The position numbers were made by a program, and so were the translations under genes. The notes under the pieces were generated by a model. The model was not told where the DNA came from. It worked only from the letters and a program-made list of their open reading frames with translations, and did not search any database. Positions 63,129 to 64,000 of a DNA stretch of 64,000 nucleotides are shown here, piece by piece. Position 1 is the first letter of the stretch; the number at the start of each line of letters is the position of its first letter. Source of the stretch: Mesorhizobium loti R88b (lineage in GTDB: Bacteria; Pseudomonadota; Alphaproteobacteria; Rhizobiales; Rhizobiaceae); contig NZ_CP033367.1 of the NCBI RefSeq assembly GCF_013170845.1, positions 1,736,001 through 1,800,000 on the forward strand, given 5' to 3'.

Positions 63129-64000
63129 ATGACAATGTTCAAATCCACCGCCAGGCTGATGGCCATGACGGCCTTGATGGCTCTTCACCAAGGGTTGGCA
63201 ATGGCGCAGATGCCGGCGCAACAGCCGGACGCCAAGACGTTCAAGCTTGGCAAGCTCGACATTGTCGCCCTGCACGACGCCCAGTTCGTCAAACCCAATG
63301 ACGGCAAGACCTTCGGCATCGACCACAGTCCTGCGGAAGTCGGCGAACTGCTCAAGGCAGCGGGAGCCCCCACGGATAACATCACGCTAAGCGTGGACGC
63401 CTTGCTGGTGAAATCGAAGAACAATTTGGTGCTGATCGACACCGGCGTCGGCGGCGCGCTGCAGGACAGCCTGGCAAAGGCTGGGGTCAAACCCGGTGAC
63501 GTCAACGAAATCCTGATCACCCATTCTCATCCCGATCATATCGGCGGACTGGTCAAGGACGGCAAACTGGCCTTCCCCAATGCCACGATCCGGATGTCGG
63601 ACGTGGAGTGGAATTTCGCCAAGTCCAACAAGGGCGTGGCCGACATCGTCAAGGTCATCGCCGACCATGTCAAACCGTTCAAGGCCGGCGCCCAGGTCGC
63701 GCCCGGCATCACCTCGGTATCCCTCAAGGGGCACACACCGGGCCATGTCGGCTACCAGATCAAGTCCGGGAAGGACCGGCTTTTCGATATCGGCGATACC
63801 GTGCACAGCTCGATCCTTTCGCTTGCCAAGCCGGACTGGGCGGTGGCCTTCGACGGCGACAAGCCGGAAGCGGAGCACAACAGAGCCAAGACTTTGGCGA
63901 AACTGGCCAAAGACCAGGAGTTGATCTTTGCGCCGCACTTCCCGTTCCCTGGTGTTGGGTACATCGAGAAGGATGGCGATCACTTCAAATGGGCGCCAAG
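63129..64000 (+). CDS. Exported metallo-beta-lactamase-fold hydrolase (3-prime cut by window)
   Basis: Frame open to the window edge with no stop, at least 290 codons. N-terminal signal peptide (about residues 1-27, ending LAMAQ). MBL-fold metal motif THSHPDH with His132, His134, Asp136 and His137, then KGHTPGHVGYQ and DIGDTVHS supplying the remaining ligands. This is the general glyoxalase/lactonase/arylsulfatase-like periplasmic MBL type; the substrate is unknown. ATG 63129 follows AGGATAG. Stands alone as far as visible. Confidence 0.92.
   Translation, partial: MTMFKSTARLMAMTALMALHQGLAMAQMPAQQPDAKTFKLGKLDIVALHDAQFVKPNDGKTFGIDHSPAEVGELLKAAGAPTDNITLSVDALLVKSKNNLVLIDTGVGGALQDSLAKAGVKPGDVNEILITHSHPDHIGGLVKDGKLAFPNATIRMSDVEWNFAKSNKGVADIVKVIADHVKPFKAGAQVAPGITSVSLKGHTPGHVGYQIKSGKDRLFDIGDTVHSSILSLAKPDWAVAFDGDKPEAEHNRAKTLAKLAKDQELIFAPHFPFPGVGYIEKDGDHFKWAP

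Noticed and set aside
1..64000. tRNA or rRNA genes, prophage or intact insertion sequence
   Set aside because: No tRNA cloverleaf-like stretch, rRNA sequence, integrase, transposase or phage structural gene was recognised on either strand.

Overview
The window looks like a chromosomal segment of a rhizobial alphaproteobacterium, most likely Mesorhizobium or a close Phyllobacteriaceae relative. This is inferred from the high GC, a dense content of solute ABC transporters, an ExoX/SyrA-type exopolysaccharide repressor, tandem DUF930 proteins, ketone-body genes and palindromic intergenic repeats of a rhizobial style. No rRNA, tRNA, CRISPR array, phage or intact insertion sequence was seen.

Layout. 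1-1.5 kb: two doubtful small membrane ORFs and an L,D-transpeptidase. 1.5-6.7 kb: an RND efflux pump and its adaptor, divergent from a TetR regulator with a palindromic operator between them. 6.7-14.2 kb: a sugar ABC transporter with a SIS-domain protein and a PfkB kinase, divergent from a ROK regulator across a perfect operator palindrome. The gene content resembles fructosamine (frl) operons. 14.4-16 kb: a Pit phosphate transporter, followed by a large palindromic repeat. 16.5-19.5 kb: patatin-like protein and acetoacetate decarboxylase, divergent from 3-hydroxybutyrate dehydrogenase. 19.4-27 kb: a peptide/opine-type ABC transporter, an amidase and an RpiR regulator. 27.2-27.9 kb: a decay scar (SDR tail joined to a frameshifted permease), followed by a LacI regulator and a metallophosphoesterase.

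30-35 kb: a SAF-domain oxidoreductase plus E1alpha, E1beta and E2 of a 2-oxoacid/acetoin-type dehydrogenase. The E2 gene has absorbed a palindromic repeat in frame. 35-40.8 kb: an Fbp/Afu-family ABC importer translationally coupled to a metallo-beta-lactamase-fold hydrolase and SurE. 40.8-44.2 kb: a tandem segmental duplication of a DUF930 gene that left a fragment of the neighbouring HAD gene between the copies.

45-62.3 kb is the most striking part. First comes a complete sorbitol-class phosphotransferase system (gutM, srlA, srlE, srlB) with its own fused HPr-Enzyme I, a SorC regulator and no obvious sorbitol-6-phosphate dehydrogenase. Next to it is a rare-ketose locus: HAD phosphatase, FGGY kinase and class II aldolase divergent from a DeoR regulator, second FGGY kinase, Rbs-type ABC importer, a ketose 3-epimerase with the full tagatose/psicose-epimerase active site, and a cupin. 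The inferred route is uptake, C3 epimerisation, phosphorylation and aldol cleavage. The window ends with an ExoX-like protein and a secreted MBL-fold hydrolase cut by the edge.
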